A DNA stretch of 64,000 nt, from positions 1 to 64,000 of the forward strand of contig NZ_LACH01000053.1 of NCBI RefSeq assembly GCF_000968015.1, written 5' to 3'. How positions within the stretch are numbered: position 1 is the first letter of the stretch; each line of letters opens with the position of its first letter. Below the pieces are notes generated by a model. The model searched no databases. It worked only from the letters and a program-made list of their open reading frames with translations, and had not been told where the DNA came from. The DNA comes from Pseudomonas fluorescens (lineage in GTDB: Bacteria; Pseudomonadota; Gammaproteobacteria; Pseudomonadales; Pseudomonadaceae). Of this stretch, positions 33,525 to 42,417 are shown piece after piece. A program made the translations under genes and the position numbers.

Positions 33525-34391
33525 TTAGTGTGCGATTGCCGGTCGGCGTACACCCAAACGACTGATCCACACCGCCATCAAAATCACCGACCCGCCAAAG
33601 AACAACCGCCCCAGTTCTTCATGTTGATTCCAGATCAGCAGATTGATCAGCAACCCCACCGGCACATGCAGGTTGTTCATCACCGCGAGCGTCCCGCCAT
33701 TCACCAGGCACGCGCCCTTGTTCCACCAGTACAACCCGAGCGCAGTCGAGACCAGGCCGAGGAACACCAGCACGCCCCATTGCAGCGGTGCTTCGGGCAG
33801 GAAGTTCTGTTTGCCAAACAACAGAAACGCCGGCAACGCCACCGCCAATGCCCCCAGGTAGAAGTAACCAAAGCGCCGGTAATGCGGCAAATCGCTCGGA
33901 TGGCGGGCCACCAGATGCTTATAGAGCACTTGCCCGGCGGCGTAGGTGAAGTTGGCCAGTTGCAGCAGCAGGAAGCCCATGAAGAAATCGGGGTTGATCC
34001 GGTCGTAGCGAATGACCGCCGCGCCCATCACCGCCACCAGTGCCGCGACCAATGCCCACGGATTGAAACGCCGGTTCAACGCATCCTCAATCAAAGTCAC
34101 GTGCAGCGGCGTGAGGATGGTGAACAGCAACACCTCCGGCACTGTCAGCACCCGAAAGCTCAGGTACAGGCAGACGTAGGTCACCCCGAACTGCAACGCG
34201 CCGATCAGCAGCATGCCGCGCATGAACGCCGGTTCAACCGAACGCCAGCGGGTCAACGGAATGAATACCAGCCCCGCCAGCACCACTCGCACCAGCACCG
34301 CAAAGTAACTGTCGACATGACCGGCCAGGTATTCGCCGATCAAGCTGAAGGAAAACGCCTGAATCAGCGTGACAAAAAGTAGATAGCCCAT
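33525..34391 (-). CDS. EamA/DMT-superfamily permease (carboxylate/amine transporter type)
   Basis: 288 residues, ten membrane segments in two repeats. It begins MGYLLFVTLIQAFSFSLIGE; the central VPEVLLFTILTPLHVTLIED and YFYLGALAVALPAFLLFGKQ fit the 10-TM carboxylate/amino acid/amine group of the drug/metabolite superfamily. Probably exports or imports small amphipathic metabolites; substrate unknown. Single gene. Confidence 0.8.
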   Translation of the reverse strand: MGYLLFVTLIQAFSFSLIGEYLAGHVDSYFAVLVRVVLAGLVFIPLTRWRSVEPAFMRGMLLIGALQFGVTYVCLYLSFRVLTVPEVLLFTILTPLHVTLIEDALNRRFNPWALVAALVAVMGAAVIRYDRINPDFFMGFLLLQLANFTYAAGQVLYKHLVARHPSDLPHYRRFGYFYLGALAVALPAFLLFGKQNFLPEAPLQWGVLVFLGLVSTALGLYWWNKGACLVNGGTLAVMNNLHVPVGLLINLLIWNQHEELGRLFFGGSVILMAVWISRLGVRRPAIAH

Positions 34392-34464
34392 GCTCGCCTC
34401 GTTTCGAATGGCGGCGACGATAGCGGTTTTTGCCTGTTATCGCGAACCGTCAGGCAACACAAAT

Positions 34465-34494
34465 CCCTGTGGGAGCGAGCTCGCTCCCACAGGG
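34465..34494. repeat. Collapsed family A REP: perfect 30-bp palindrome
   Basis: CCCTGTGGGAGCGAG directly followed by CTCGCTCCCACAGGG. It is a REPIN whose loop and inner TTGCTCGCGAT steps have been lost, leaving arms back to back. It lies upstream of the EamA start and downstream of azoR's terminator. Confidence 0.85.
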
Positions 34495-34521
34495 TTTTAT
34501 GCCCGCTCATCAAATCGCAGG

Positions 34522-34563
34522 CAAAAAAAAGCCCGATCTCGCTAAAGCGTTCAATCGGGCTAC
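34522..34563 (-). terminator. Terminator of azoR
   Basis: On the minus strand AGCCCGATTGAACG...GATCGGGCT is followed by eight T residues, about 110 bp past the azoR stop. A clear rho-independent terminator. Confidence 0.88.
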
Positions 34564-34669
34564 AGCACTCAGGAGCAACAAGTGCAAAGGGAGGTTCGAT
34601 GCGCGTAAAGCCTTGAAGGGGTTGCGCCAGGTCACTTGAACATCAAGGGATTATCTGGCGATTAAAGCC

Positions 34670-35269
34670 TTAGGCGACCTGGGAAAGCTTGGCGTTGGCC
34701 TGGTTCAGGCCTTTCTCCTGGAAGTCACCGCCCAGGTTCATGCCTTCAGCGTGAATGAACGTCACGTCGTGAATCCCGATGAAGCCCATGACCTGACGCA
34801 GGTACGGTTCTTGGTGATCCGCGGTGCTGCCGGCGTAGATCCCGCCGCGCGCAGTCAGCACGTAGGCACGCTTGCCGCTGAGCAAGCCTTGCGGGCCGGT
34901 GTCGGTGTACTTGAAGGTCACGCCGGCACGCAGCACATGGTCGAGCCAGGCTTTGAGGGTGCTCGGGATGGCGAAGTTGTACATCGGCGCGGCCATGACC
35001 AGTACATCGGCGGCCAGCAATTCGTCGGTCAACTGGTTGGAACGTTCCAGCGAAACCTGCTCCATGTCGCTGCGCTGCTCGGCAGGTTTCATCCAGCCGC
35101 CCAGCAAGTTGATATCCAGATGCGGCACCGGGTTGACGGCCAGGTCACGGACGGTGATCTGGTCGTTCGGGTGCGTGGCTTGCCACTGGCTGATGAAGGT
35201 CTGGGTCAGTTGACGCGAAACCGAGTCTTGCTGACGAGCGCTGCTTTCGATGATCAGAACGCGGGACAT
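34670..35269 (-). CDS. azoR: FMN-dependent NADH-azoreductase
   Basis: 199 residues. Flavodoxin-like fold: MSRVLIIESSARQQDSVSRQ (phosphate/FMN loop), VMAAPMYNFAIPSTLKAWLD (the MYNF FMN motif, about 93-96) and VLTARGGIYAG. Length and motifs match the AzoR/AcpD family of homodimeric enzymes that reduce quinones and azo bonds with NADH, protecting against electrophile stress. A LysR gene lies about 500 bp away with a small gene between; it may control azoR. The stop is well before a strong terminator. Confidence 0.92.
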   Translation of the reverse strand: MSRVLIIESSARQQDSVSRQLTQTFISQWQATHPNDQITVRDLAVNPVPHLDINLLGGWMKPAEQRSDMEQVSLERSNQLTDELLAADVLVMAAPMYNFAIPSTLKAWLDHVLRAGVTFKYTDTGPQGLLSGKRAYVLTARGGIYAGSTADHQEPYLRQVMGFIGIHDVTFIHAEGMNLGGDFQEKGLNQANAKLSQVA

Positions 35270-35356
35270 GGGATGTAGCCTCCATCTGAGAATGCTGTAG
35301 GTCGATGGAGTGAAGGTTAAACGGAGTTAAATCGATGAAAAAGCGCAAATAACTGC

Positions 35357-35383
35357 TATAAACCATCAATAAATTCGTTTATA
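35357..35383. promoter_or_regulatory. Inverted repeat in the azoR upstream region
   Basis: TATAAAC and GTTTATA, perfect 7-bp arms separated by 13 bp, about 90 bp ahead of the azoR start. Spacing and AT content suit a regulator site. The LysR protein encoded at 35784 is one candidate. Confidence 0.45.
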
Positions 35384-35415
35384 AGCGGAGCATGCCTGGC
35401 GGGCGTGCTCCGCTT
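35383..35415 (-). terminator. Hairpin after the small secreted protein gene
   Basis: Perfect 10-bp arms AAGCGGAGCA / TGCTCCGCTT around a 13-base loop, 5 bp past the stop of the leftward gene. The T run is weak, so this may act as an mRNA-end stabiliser. Confidence 0.6.
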
Positions 35416-35419
35416 GAGG

Positions 35420-35734
35420 TCATTTGGGGGTGCAGGTCAGTTTGATACGCATCTTGATGATGCTGCGGTTGAACTTGGCGGTGGCATTTTTGTGTTTACC
35501 AGCGGCCACTTCGATATTGCGGGTGCGTGGTGCTTCCGGGCCATTGTTGAAAACCACCTTACAGGCCGCATCGGTGGTGCCGTAGTTGTTCACCTGAATG
35601 GTGGCAATGTCGCTATCCGTGTCATACGTGTTGTAGTCGATGCTCAAGCCATTCAGCTGTTTTTCAACGTCGATCGGATAAGCAAACGCAGTCAGCGGCA
35701 GCATCGCCAACACCACACAACAAAGCTTTTTCAT
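35420..35734 (-). CDS. Small secreted protein, often misnamed 3-phosphoglycerate kinase
   Basis: 104 residues with signal peptide MKKLCCVVLAMLPLTAFAYP. The mature part is beta-rich (TDSDIATIQVNNYGTTDAAC, IKMRIKLTCTPK) with two Cys likely paired. Proteins of this size and pattern carry the label 3-phosphoglycerate kinase in many Pseudomonas genomes without any kinase feature; none is seen here. Probably periplasmic; function unknown. Confidence 0.72.
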   Translation of the reverse strand: MKKLCCVVLAMLPLTAFAYPIDVEKQLNGLSIDYNTYDTDSDIATIQVNNYGTTDAACKVVFNNGPEAPRTRNIEVAAGKHKNATAKFNRSIIKMRIKLTCTPK

Positions 35735-35783
35735 TCAGCAGTCTCCAATATGGACTGCCAGCTTAGGACAAGAGGAGCTATTC

Positions 35784-36707
35784 ATGAAAGCGCCCCGCGT
35801 GACCCTTGATCAATGGCGAACGTTACAGGCCGTGGTCGACCACGGCGGTTTCGCCCAGGCCGCCGAAGCGCTGCACCGCTCGCAATCATCGGTGAGCTAC
35901 ACCGTGGCGCGCATGCAGGACCAGCTCGGCGTGCCGCTGTTGCGCATCGACGGCCGCAAAGCGGTGCTGACCGAAGCCGGCGGCGTGCTGCTGCGCCGCT
36001 CGCGGCAACTGGTAAAACAGGCCAGTCAGCTGGAAGACCTGGCCCATCACATGGAGCAAGGCTGGGAAGCGGAAGTGCGGCTGGTGGTCGACGCTGCGTA
36101 TCCGAGCGCCCGCCTCGTTCGCGCCTTGACCGCGTTCATGCCGCAGAGCCGTGGCTGCCGGGTGCGTCTGCGTGAGGAGGTTCTATCCGGCGTAGAGGAA
36201 GTCTTGCTCGAAGGCGTGGCCGATCTGGCCATCACCGGCCTGAGCATTCCCGGTTACCTGGGGGCGGAATTGAGCGACGTAGAGTTTGTGGCTGTCGCTC
36301 ACCCTGAACACCCACTGCATCGTCTGAACCGCGAACTGAACTTCCAGGATCTGGAATCCCAGATGCAAGTGGTCATCCGCGACTCCGGCCGCCAGCAGCC
36401 ACGGGACGTTGGCTGGCTCGGCGCGGAACAGCGCTGGACCGTCGGCAGCCTGGCCACCGCGGCAACTTTTGTCAGCAGCGGCCTGGGTTTCGCCTGGTTG
36501 CCTCGGCACATGATCGAACGAGAACTCAAGGAAGGACTGCTCAAGCTGCTACCGTTGGACCAGGGTGGCAGCCGCAACCCAAGCTTCTACCTGTACTCGA
36601 ACAAGGACAAACCCTTGGGTCCGGCCACGCAGATTCTCATCGAACTGCTGCGCACTTTTGACACTGCGCCGCTGGATGCACCTTTCGCTGCCCCTGAACA
36701 AGCCTGA
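35784..36707 (+). CDS. LysR-type transcriptional regulator
   Basis: 307 residues from ATG 35784 (GAGGAGC ahead). Helix-turn-helix at about 8-65 (VVDHGGFAQAAEALHRSQSS), then an effector domain with SSGLGFAWLPRHMIERELKE near the C-terminus. It leads a rightward run with an alpha/beta hydrolase 14 bp downstream and ppiA, so it may be co-transcribed with them. It may also act on the divergent small gene and azoR; no target is proven. Confidence 0.85.
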   Translation: MKAPRVTLDQWRTLQAVVDHGGFAQAAEALHRSQSSVSYTVARMQDQLGVPLLRIDGRKAVLTEAGGVLLRRSRQLVKQASQLEDLAHHMEQGWEAEVRLVVDAAYPSARLVRALTAFMPQSRGCRVRLREEVLSGVEEVLLEGVADLAITGLSIPGYLGAELSDVEFVAVAHPEHPLHRLNRELNFQDLESQMQVVIRDSGRQQPRDVGWLGAEQRWTVGSLATAATFVSSGLGFAWLPRHMIERELKEGLLKLLPLDQGGSRNPSFYLYSNKDKPLGPATQILIELLRTFDTAPLDAPFAAPEQA

Positions 36708-36721
36708 CACGGAGTGTACGC

Positions 36722-37537
36722 ATGGCCTATTTCGAACACGAAGGTTGCAACCTGCACTATGAGGAATATGGCCACGGCACGCCGTTGCTGCTGGTCCACG
36801 GGCTGGGTTCCAGCACCCTGGACTGGGAAAAGCAGATCCCGGCGCTGTCGGCCCGCTACCGGGTGATCGTTCCGGATGTGCGTGGCCACGGTCGCTCCGA
36901 CAAACCCCGCGAGCGCTACAGCATCGCCGGGTTCAGCGCCGACCTGATCGCCCTCATTGAACACTTGAACCTCGGCCCCACTCATTACGTGGGCCTGTCC
37001 ATGGGCGGCATGATCGGTTTTCAACTGGCCGTGGATCAGCCGCAATTGCTCAAAAGCTTGTGCATCGTCAACAGCGCGCCCGAGGTCAAACTGCGCAGCC
37101 GCGACGATTACTGGCAGTGGTTCAAGCGCTGGAGCCTGATGCGCGTCCTCAGTCTGGGCACCATCGGCACGGCCTTGGGCGGCAAGCTGTTCCCCAAACC
37201 CGAACAGGCCGACCTGCGACAAAAAATGGCCGAGCGCTGGGCAAAAAACGACAAACATGCTTATCTCGCCAGCTTCGATGCGATCGTTGGCTGGGGGGTT
37301 CAGGAACGACTTTCGAGGGTCTCCTGTCCAACCCTCATCGTCAGCGCCGACCGTGACTACACGCCGGTCTCGCTGAAAGAGACCTATGTAAAACTGCTGC
37401 CCGATGCGCGGCTGGTGGTGATCGCCGATTCGCGCCACGCCACCCCGCTGGATCAACCCGAAATGTTCAACCAAACGCTGCTCGAGTTTCTCACCGCAGT
37501 CGACACCACCTCACTCAGGATCACTGACCCATGCTGA
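36722..37537 (+). CDS. Alpha/beta-fold hydrolase
   Basis: 271 residues from ATG 36722 (ACGGAGTG ahead). Features: oxyanion [13 protein letters not shown], nucleophile elbow GLSMGG (Ser at about 98), acid in VSADRDYTP, and base His in [14 protein letters not shown]. The lid (about 120-190) is moderate in size, as in esterases and 3-oxoadipate enol-lactonase-like enzymes. The substrate cannot be named. Its stop overlaps the ppiA start by 7 bp, so the two are co-translated. Confidence 0.85.
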   Translation: MAYFEHEGCNLHYEEYGHGTPLLLVHGLGSSTLDWEKQIPALSARYRVIVPDVRGHGRSDKPRERYSIAGFSADLIALIEHLNLGPTHYVGLSMGGMIGFQLAVDQPQLLKSLCIVNSAPEVKLRSRDDYWQWFKRWSLMRVLSLGTIGTALGGKLFPKPEQADLRQKMAERWAKNDKHAYLASFDAIVGWGVQERLSRVSCPTLIVSADRDYTPVSLKETYVKLLPDARLVVIADSRHATPLDQPEMFNQTLLEFLTAVDTTSLRITDPC

Positions 37538-38088
37538 AAAAAATCGCCCTCGTCGCTGGCTCCGTTCTGTTTGCCGCCAACCTGATGGCCGCGACGCCCG
37601 CCAAGGCGCCGCACGTACTGCTGGAAACCACCAACGGCCAGATCGAGATCGAGCTGGACCCGGTCAAAGCGCCGATCAGTACCAAGAACTTCCTTGATTA
37701 CGTCAACAGCGGCTTCTACAACAACACGATTTTTCACCGTGTGATTCCAGGGTTCATGATCCAGGGCGGCGGTTTCACTCAACAAATGCAGCAGAAAGAA
37801 ACCAAGGCACCGATCAAGAACGAGTCCAAAAACGGTCTGCATAACGTCCGTGGCACGCTGTCCATGGCCCGCACCTCCAACCCTGATTCGGCCACTAGCC
37901 AGTTCTTCGTGAACGTCAAAGACAACGACTTCCTCGATAGCGGTGATGGCTATGCGGTCTTCGGTAAAGTCGTGAAGGGCATGGACGTGGTAGACGTCAT
38001 CGTCAACTCGCAAACCACCACCCGTGGCGGCATGAAAGATGTGCCAGCCGACCCTGTGTTCATCAAGTCAGCCAAAGTCATCGACTAA
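37531..38088 (+). CDS. ppiA: Periplasmic cyclophilin-type peptidyl-prolyl isomerase
   Basis: 185 residues with signal peptide [20 protein letters not shown]. Cyclophilin core: [31 protein letters not shown] and [17 protein letters not shown], with the catalytic Arg in FHRV. It speeds proline isomerisation during folding of exported proteins in the periplasm. It overlaps the hydrolase gene by 7 bp. Length matches PpiA. Confidence 0.92.
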   Translation: MLKKIALVAGSVLFAANLMAATPAKAPHVLLETTNGQIEIELDPVKAPISTKNFLDYVNSGFYNNTIFHRVIPGFMIQGGGFTQQMQQKETKAPIKNESKNGLHNVRGTLSMARTSNPDSATSQFFVNVKDNDFLDSGDGYAVFGKVVKGMDVVDVIVNSQTTTRGGMKDVPADPVFIKSAKVID

Positions 38089-38170
38089 GCTACACAGGAA
38101 GTCTTGAGCGGCTGCCGGAGTGCGCCGCTCACACTGTTCAAAGGAGAGCCCGTGCGCGGGCGGAGAACTG

Positions 38171-40003
38171 ATGCTTTATCGCCGTTTCGAGAAACTGATC
38201 GACATTTTCCGCGAGGCCCCGACGGCCGCTCCGCCGGATCGGGTTCTCCCTTTTTATACCTATTACTTGAAGCAGGTCTGGCCGAGTTTCGCCGTCCTGC
38301 TGTTCGTCGGCCTGATTGGTGCGCTGATCGAAGTGGCGCTGTTCAGCTACCTGAGTCGCATCATCGACCTGACCCAAGGCACGCCTAACGTCGATTTCTT
38401 CAAGGAACACGGCATCGAGCTGGCCTGGATGGCGGTGGTAGCCCTGGTTTTTCGGCCGATCTTTGTTGGCCTGCACGACCTGCTGGTGCACCAGACCCTG
38501 AGCCCCAGCATGACCAGTCTGATCCGCTGGCAGAACCACAGTTATGTGCTCAAACAAAGCCTGAATTTTTTCCAGAACGACTTCGCCGGGCGCATCGCCC
38601 AACGCATCATGCAGACCGGCAACTCGCTGCGCGACTCGGCAGTGCAAGCGGTGGACGCGCTGTGGCACGTGCTGATCTACGCGATCAGTTCGCTGGTGTT
38701 GTTCGCCGAAGCCGACTGGCGCCTGATGATCCCGCTGCTGACCTGGATCGTCGCCTTCATCAGTGCCCTTTACTACTTCGTGCCACGGGTCAAGGAACGT
38801 TCGGTGGTGTCCTCCGATGCGCGCTCCAAACTCATGGGGCGGATCGTCGACGGCTACACCAACATCACCACCCTGAAGCTGTTCGCCCACACCAATTTCG
38901 AGCAGCAATATGCTCGCGAAGCGATCAAGGAACAAACCGAAAAAGCCCAACTGGCAGGCCGGGTGGTCACCAGCATGGACGTGGTCATCACCAGCATGAA
39001 CGGCTTGCTGATCGTCGGCACCACCGGCCTGGCCCTGTGGCTGTGGACGCAGTCGCTGATCACCGTAGGCGCGATTGCCCTGGCCACCGGCCTGGTGATC
39101 CGCATCGTCAACATGTCCGGCTGGATCATGTGGGTGGTCACCGGCATTTTCGAAAACATCGGCATGGTTCAGGACGGTTTGCAGACCATTTCCCAACCGG
39201 TCAGCGTCACCGATCGCGAGCAGGCCAAACCGCTGGCGGTCACCCGTGGCGAAGTGCGTTTCGAGCACGTGGATTTCCACTACGGCAAGAAGAGCGGAAT
39301 CATCGGCGACCTCAACCTGACCATCAAGCCCGGTGAAAAAATCGGCCTGATCGGTCCGTCCGGTGCCGGCAAGTCAACCTTGGTCAACCTGCTGCTGCGC
39401 CTCTATGACGTGGAGGGCGGACGCATCCTCATCGACGGCCAGAACATCGCCGAAGTCGGCCAGGAAAGCCTGCGAGAGCGCATCGGCATGATCACCCAGG
39501 ACACGTCCCTGCTGCATCGCTCGATCCGCGACAATTTGCTGTACGGCAAACCCGACGCCACCGACACCGAACTCTGGGAGGCGGTGCACAAGGCCCGCGC
39601 CGACGAGTTCATCCCGCTGTTGTCGGACTCCGAAGGTCGCACCGGTTTCGATGCCCACGTCGGTGAACGCGGGGTGAAACTCTCCGGCGGCCAGCGTCAG
39701 CGGATAGCGATTGCTCGCGTGCTGCTCAAGGACGCGCCGATCCTGATCATGGACGAGGCCACCTCGGCGCTCGACTCGGAAGTCGAAGCGGCGATCCAGG
39801 AAAGCCTCGAAACCTTGATGCAGGGCAAAACCGTGATTGCCATTGCCCACCGCCTCTCGACCATCGCCCGCATGGACCGGCTGGTGGTGCTGGAAAAAGG
39901 CAAAATCGCCGAAACCGGCAGCCACGCCGAACTGCTGGCCCATGGCGGGTTGTATGCGCGGTTGTGGCAGCACCAGACCGGTGGATTTGTCGGCATCGAT
40001 TAA
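38171..40003 (+). CDS. ABC exporter, fused permease-ATPase (MsbA/multidrug type)
   Basis: 610 residues from ATG 38171 (GCGGAGAACTG ahead); upstream in-frame codons from 38120 are not supported. Six membrane segments in about 40-330 (VWPSFAVLLFVGLIGALIEV; LLIVGTTGLALWLWTQSLIT). ATPase with Walker A GPSGAGKS (about 396), signature KLSGGQRQR (about 500), Walker B ILIMDEATSALD and H-loop IAHRLS. A homodimeric lipid or drug exporter is likely; cargo unknown. It is 82 bp after ppiA and may be expressed alone. A REPIN and terminator follow. Confidence 0.88.
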   Translation: MLYRRFEKLIDIFREAPTAAPPDRVLPFYTYYLKQVWPSFAVLLFVGLIGALIEVALFSYLSRIIDLTQGTPNVDFFKEHGIELAWMAVVALVFRPIFVGLHDLLVHQTLSPSMTSLIRWQNHSYVLKQSLNFFQNDFAGRIAQRIMQTGNSLRDSAVQAVDALWHVLIYAISSLVLFAEADWRLMIPLLTWIVAFISALYYFVPRVKERSVVSSDARSKLMGRIVDGYTNITTLKLFAHTNFEQQYAREAIKEQTEKAQLAGRVVTSMDVVITSMNGLLIVGTTGLALWLWTQSLITVGAIALATGLVIRIVNMSGWIMWVVTGIFENIGMVQDGLQTISQPVSVTDREQAKPLAVTRGEVRFEHVDFHYGKKSGIIGDLNLTIKPGEKIGLIGPSGAGKSTLVNLLLRLYDVEGGRILIDGQNIAEVGQESLRERIGMITQDTSLLHRSIRDNLLYGKPDATDTELWEAVHKARADEFIPLLSDSEGRTGFDAHVGERGVKLSGGQRQRIAIARVLLKDAPILIMDEATSALDSEVEAAIQESLETLMQGKTVIAIAHRLSTIARMDRLVVLEKGKIAETGSHAELLAHGGLYARLWQHQTGGFVGID

Positions 40004-40022
40004 TTGGGTTCCCCCCCGACAC

Positions 40023-40111
40023 TGTGGGAGCGAGCTTGCTCGCGATAGCGGAGTTTCAGCGACATAAATGTTGACTGTTACCCCGCTATCGCGAGCAAGC
40101 TCGCTCCCACA
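40023..40111. repeat. REPIN, family A
   Basis: Perfect arms TGTGGGAGCGAGCTTGCTCG at 40023 and complement ending at 40111, 20 bp after the ABC gene stop and ahead of the terminator. Confidence 0.88.
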
Positions 40112-40131
40112 TGGATTATCTACACCCTGGT

Positions 40132-40172
40132 AACCGCCACAGCCCTCTAACCACAGGCCCTGGCGGTTTTTT
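40132..40172 (+). terminator. Terminator after the ABC exporter
   Basis: ACCGCCA...TGGCGGT stem with an inner CAGCC/GGCCC pairing, followed by six T residues. It separates the ABC gene from aqpZ. Confidence 0.8.
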
Positions 40173-40298
40173 ATGGCCGCTGGAAATCCACCAAAACCCT
40201 GCTGTAATCAGCCAAGGTTCTGGAGATGAGCCTGTCGTAAATGCGCAGGATGCATCACTCGATACAGTCTCGATAGGAAACCTATCAAGGACGCTCTC

Positions 40299-40994
40299 AT
40301 GTCTCTGTTCAAACGTTCAGTCACTGAGTTGTTAGGTACGTTCTGGCTGGTGTTGGGGGGTTGCGGCAGTGCGGTTCTGGCCGCGTCTTCTCCGCTGGGG
40401 ATCGGGGTGCTGGGTGTGGCCCTGGCCTTTGGTCTGACGGTACTGACCATGGCATTCGCCATTGGCCATATTTCCGGCTGTCATCTCAACCCCGCCGTCT
40501 CGGTTGGTTTGTTCGTCGGCGGTCGATTCCCCGCCAAAGAGCTGCCCGCCTACATCATCGCTCAGGTGATTGGCGCGATTATCGCGGCGGCCTTGATCTA
40601 CCACATCGCCAACGGCAAGGAAGGCTTCGAACTTGCCAGCGGTCTGGCTTCCAACGGCTACGGCGAGCATTCTCCCGGCAAATACTCGATGGCCGCAGGC
40701 TTTGTCTGTGAGCTGGTGATGACGGCGATGTTCGTGCTGATCATCCTCGGTGCCACCGACAAGCGAGCCCCCGCCGGGCTGGCGCCGATCGCCATCGGCC
40801 TGGCCTTGACGCTGATTCACCTGATCTCGATCCCTGTCACCAACACCTCGGTCAACCCGGCCCGCAGCACCGGCCCGGCGCTGATCGTCGGAGGCTGGGC
40901 CATCGCGCAATTGTGGATGTTCTGGGTGGCGCCGCTGCTCGGCGCGGTGATCGGCGGCGTGACGTATCGATGGTTAGGCAAGGAAGGCAGCTGA
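40299..40994 (+). CDS. aqpZ: Aquaporin Z
   Basis: 231 residues, six membrane segments and two half helices. Both NPA boxes are intact: [11 protein letters not shown] (about 65) and [16 protein letters not shown] (about 186), the latter including the pore Arg. His and Thr in the selectivity region fit a water-selective channel rather than a glycerol one. Length equals AqpZ of other bacteria. It mediates rapid water flow across the inner membrane. Single gene. Confidence 0.93.
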   Translation: MSLFKRSVTELLGTFWLVLGGCGSAVLAASSPLGIGVLGVALAFGLTVLTMAFAIGHISGCHLNPAVSVGLFVGGRFPAKELPAYIIAQVIGAIIAAALIYHIANGKEGFELASGLASNGYGEHSPGKYSMAAGFVCELVMTAMFVLIILGATDKRAPAGLAPIAIGLALTLIHLISIPVTNTSVNPARSTGPALIVGGWAIAQLWMFWVAPLLGAVIGGVTYRWLGKEGS

Positions 40995-41009
40995 AGCCCG
41001 GAGCGAGAA

Positions 41010-42134
41010 TCAGTCTTGCCGGTAAGGCAAGGCCGACCTCGCTTCCTCGGCATACGCCAACACACCCACGCGCTCTTGCTGCAGGAAGTCTTTGACGGCA
41101 GCTTTCAGCCCGGGATGACGCAAGTAGTGCCATGAATGAGTGATCACGGGTTCAAACCCGCGAATCAACTTGTGCTCGCCTTGAGCACCGGCATCGAAAC
41201 GCTGGAAGCCATTGGCAATCGCGTAGTCCATGCCCTGGTAGAAACAGGTCTCGAAGTGCAAACGATCGAACTCCGCCAGACAGCCCCAGTAACGACCGTA
41301 AAAGCTGTCGCCACCCACCAGACTGAAGGCCATGGCCACCGGCCGTGAGCCTTGCTTGGCCAACACCACACGAATCGACTCTGGCATGCGCTCGGCCAGC
41401 AAACTGAAAAACTCCCGCGTCAGATAGGGCGCTTGCCGCCGCACTGCGTAGGTGTTGGCGTAGCAGGCATAGACAAAGTCCCACTGCGCCTGATCGAGTT
41501 GCCTACCTTCAAGCCATTCGAAATCAATGCCCTGCCCGGCCACTTGTTCGCGTTCCTTGCGCATCTGCTTGCGCTTGCGCGAACTGAGGACGTCGAGGAA
41601 GTCCTGAAAATCCCGATAGCCGCGATTCTGCCAGTGGTACTGACAGCCAATTCGTTGCAACCAGCCCGGCTGCTCGGCCAGGGCCGCGTCGGTGAACGGA
41701 TCGGTGAAGTTGATGTGGGCACTGGAGAGTTGTTCGATTTCAAGGTAGCCCGGCAGGCTTTTCAACAGTTCGAAACCGTCCTCGAGCGTGGCCGCCAGTA
41801 AACGCGGGCCACTGACCGGACTGAACGGTACGGCCGTCAGCAGCTTGGGGTAGTAATCGATACCGGCACGCTCACAGGCATCGGCCCAGGCGTGGTCGAA
41901 CACGTACTCGCCGTAGGAATGCCATTTGCGGTAACTGGGCAGCGCGGCAATCAGGCGATCGCCCTCGATGTGCAGCAAATGCTCGGGTTGCCAGCCGGAA
42001 TGAGGACCGACGCTGCCGCTGTCTTCCAGCGTGCTGAGAAAGGCGTGGCGCAGAAAGGGCTGATTCTCGGGCACCAGGGCATCCCACGTCTGCGACGCGA
42101 TTTCCGACAGGCTTTGCAGACGTTGCAACGGCAT
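41010..42134 (-). CDS. GNAT-like protein of COG3146 type (peptidoglycan-associated acyltransferase family)
   Basis: 374 residues from ATG 42134 (GAGG 6 bp ahead); ATG at 42140 or GTG at 42146 are alternatives. The sequence FLSTLEDSGSVGPHSGWQPE, LSSRKRKQMRKEREQVAGQG and YWGCLAEFDRLHFETCFYQG is that of the COG3146 family, FemAB-like in fold. These are predicted to join amino acids to peptidoglycan or a similar carrier; no reaction is established to my knowledge. Convergent with aqpZ. Confidence 0.8.
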   Translation of the reverse strand: MPLQRLQSLSEIASQTWDALVPENQPFLRHAFLSTLEDSGSVGPHSGWQPEHLLHIEGDRLIAALPSYRKWHSYGEYVFDHAWADACERAGIDYYPKLLTAVPFSPVSGPRLLAATLEDGFELLKSLPGYLEIEQLSSAHINFTDPFTDAALAEQPGWLQRIGCQYHWQNRGYRDFQDFLDVLSSRKRKQMRKEREQVAGQGIDFEWLEGRQLDQAQWDFVYACYANTYAVRRQAPYLTREFFSLLAERMPESIRVVLAKQGSRPVAMAFSLVGGDSFYGRYWGCLAEFDRLHFETCFYQGMDYAIANGFQRFDAGAQGEHKLIRGFEPVITHSWHYLRHPGLKAAVKDFLQQERVGVLAYAEEARSALPYRQD

Positions 42135-42417
42135 CACCATCCTCACTCTTCATGGCGTGAAAGCATCGCGAGTATCGCTTATCGCTCTGCATTGCACACG
42201 AGCAATTCGACGACAGCGCTCTAGCGCAATAGTTCTCGACGACTTTGTATCGTCATCGAGACGCCATCACATTGCCACCGCTCTGTCATAAACCATCGCG
42301 ATACTGGCGCCTGTTTTTAGAGCGCCGGGTTCTAAACCTGGTCACTGTTTTCCGTCCGTCAACGGTCGGTTGTGTCCTGGATGGCTCAGTCATCCCATTA
42401 CATCTTCGGAGATTGAT

